Origin: Acidobacteriaceae bacterium | GTDB lineage: Bacteria > Acidobacteriota > Terriglobia > Terriglobales > Acidobacteriaceae | Assembly (NCBI GenBank): GCA_003168235.1 | Contig: PMSZ01000288.1 | Location: 1 to 6,819, forward strand | Reading direction: 5' to 3' | Length of the DNA: 6,819 nt | Shown: in pieces, positions 5,863-6,819 of the stretch | Layout: every line of letters begins with the position of its first letter | How positions within the stretch are numbered: the first letter of the stretch is position 1 | Notes under the pieces: model-generated | The model's database searches: none | What the model was told of the DNA's origin: nothing | What the model saw: the letters and a program-made list of their open reading frames with translations, nothing else | Translations under genes and position numbers: made by a program

Positions 5863-6819
5863 GCCGTCATGAGTGGTGGAGCGAGTTGGGATGCGCCGAT
5901 CTGGCGCTCGGCGAATGCTTTCGCATCGCCATCGATAAATAGTTGCATCCAGATTTCCAGCGTCAGCAGTTGCCAGATTTGCATCGACCAGTCTTCTGCG
6001 CCGCGCCGGTGCTCGTCAATGTATCTGCGCACCTCTTCGGCGCGAAACAATCCTCGACGCCGCACTCGCGATTCCGAAAGAAGATCGTCAACCATAGGAC
6101 GCAAATCGTGCGCCAGCCAGTAATCAACCGGGGCGGCGAAACCTGCTTTCGGCTGTCGCATGACCTCGTCTGGGAGCATTCCACGCATGGCCTCGCGGAA
6201 GATGTGCTTGGTCACCGGCCGCCATTTCCCTTTCAGCTTCGAATCTGGGCTCACGTTCCAGGCTACGAATTCGGCCAGATCGCGATCAAGGAAAGGCACG
6301 CGGACCTCAACCGACGATGCCATGCTCATCTTATCGTTGTAGGTCAAATTCAGACTGGCCATAAAAATTTTGGTATCCAGGTAAAGCATCTGGTTCAGAA
6401 AGCTGGAGTCCTTCACTTTGTCGAATGCGGCGAGATGCTGTTTGGCGGGATTGTCGTCGGATGCGGGCGGCTGAGCGTATAAATCTGTCTTCTGCTGCGC
6501 GTCGAAATACGTGCAGTTCCTGATAAAGGCCTCCGCTGGGCTTAGAGCTGCGCTGCGCGCCATTTTCTTTGCCAGGCGGACCGGCCCTTTCATTGCGGTT
6601 CCACGGAAGGAAGGCAACGTCAATAGAGTCTGCTCGGCGACCGAGCGAGCGAAGCCGGGGACTCGCCGATATTCTTCCGCCCAGGCGTGCGCTCCGTGCT
6701 TGCGATATCCGGCGAAAATTTCATCGCCGCCGATTCCCGACAAGAGAACTGTTGCGTTTTTGCGCGCCTCGCGGCAAACGAGATAGGCGGTGATGATTGC
6801 AGGATCGGCGGTTGGCTCA
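5859..6819 (-). CDS. Asparagine synthase-family amidotransferase, C-terminal part (5' end outside window)
   Basis: This is the synthetase half of a glutamine-dependent amidotransferase that activates a carboxylate with ATP and transfers ammonia to it. The frame is open to the window edge, giving 319 residues. The first full codon is at 6818-6816. Seen near residues 26-38 is SGIGGDEIFAGY, the family's SGxGGDExFxGY loop. Residues 169-181 read SVEVRVPFLDRDL, and 221-234 hold the RxPKxGFxxPxxxW signature, with a conserved-looking lysine just before IFREA (about residue 204). The N-terminal glutaminase domain and the first ATP-binding SGGxDS loop would lie beyond the edge, so whether the enzyme is complete cannot be judged. 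The apparent TTG start near 6743 is only the Leu codon inside the conserved motif. Its TGA overlaps the ATG of the next gene by 4 bp. In sugar loci such proteins (e.g. the WbpS type) are linked to uronamide formation. That substrate is inferred from context, and ordinary asparagine synthesis remains possible. Confidence 0.93.
   Translation of the reverse strand, partial: EPTADPAIITAYLVCREARKNATVLLSGIGGDEIFAGYRKHGAHAWAEEYRRVPGFARSVAEQTLLTLPSFRGTAMKGPVRLAKKMARSAALSPAEAFIRNCTYFDAQQKTDLYAQPPASDDNPAKQHLAAFDKVKDSSFLNQMLYLDTKIFMASLNLTYNDKMSMASSVEVRVPFLDRDLAEFVAWNVSPDSKLKGKWRPVTKHIFREAMRGMLPDEVMRQPKAGFAAPVDYWLAHDLRPMVDDLLSESRVRRRGLFRAEEVRRYIDEHRRGAEDWSMQIWQLLTLEIWMQLFIDGDAKAFAERQIGASQLAPPLMTA

Noticed and set aside
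5859..6743. A TTG start at 6743 for the amidotransferase.
   Set aside because: That codon lies inside the conserved LSGIGGDE motif, and the frame continues upstream to the window edge with family-like residues, so the gene is cut by the window, not started there.

Overview
The window is a block of five co-directional genes, all on the minus strand, from what looks like a bacterial surface-polysaccharide (exopolysaccharide, capsule or O-antigen) locus. Both ends are cut inside genes. The DNA is moderately GC-rich by eye and coding is almost wall to wall. The taxon cannot be fixed from sequence alone. The style of the proteins, especially the short bacterial glucuronyl C5-epimerase and the bi-domain oxidoreductase, would fit Acidobacteriota or a similar soil or environmental Gram-negative lineage, but this is a low-confidence guess.

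In transcription order (right to left): (1) the C-terminal synthetase part of a class-II glutamine amidotransferase of the asparagine synthase family (6818 to 5859, 5' end outside the window); (2) a 743-residue fusion of a medium-chain dehydrogenase domain with a Gfo/Idh/MocA domain (5862 to 3631); (3) a 577-residue NodU/CmcH-type O-carbamoyltransferase (3565 to 1832); (4) a 375-residue Asp-box beta-propeller protein with no assigned function (1820 to 693); (5) the first 232 residues of a D-glucuronyl C5-epimerase-like protein (696 to 1, running off the window). Genes 1/2 and 4/5 overlap by 4 bp (ATGA), genes 3/4 are 11 bp apart, and only genes 2/3 have a real gap (65 bp). This is most simply one operon.

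Read together, the genes suggest a uronic-acid-containing polymer and its decoration. The amidotransferase could amidate a uronic acid or other carboxylate, the bi-domain protein could oxidise or reduce a sugar or sugar nucleotide, the carbamoyltransferase could put an O-carbamoyl group on a sugar, and the epimerase could convert D-glucuronate to L-iduronate (or an equivalent pair) within a chain. The propeller protein sits translationally tied between carbamoyltransferase and epimerase, and is the least explained component. No glycosyltransferase, polymerase, flippase, RNA gene, mobile element or CRISPR array is visible here. The plus strand carries only antisense shadow frames.
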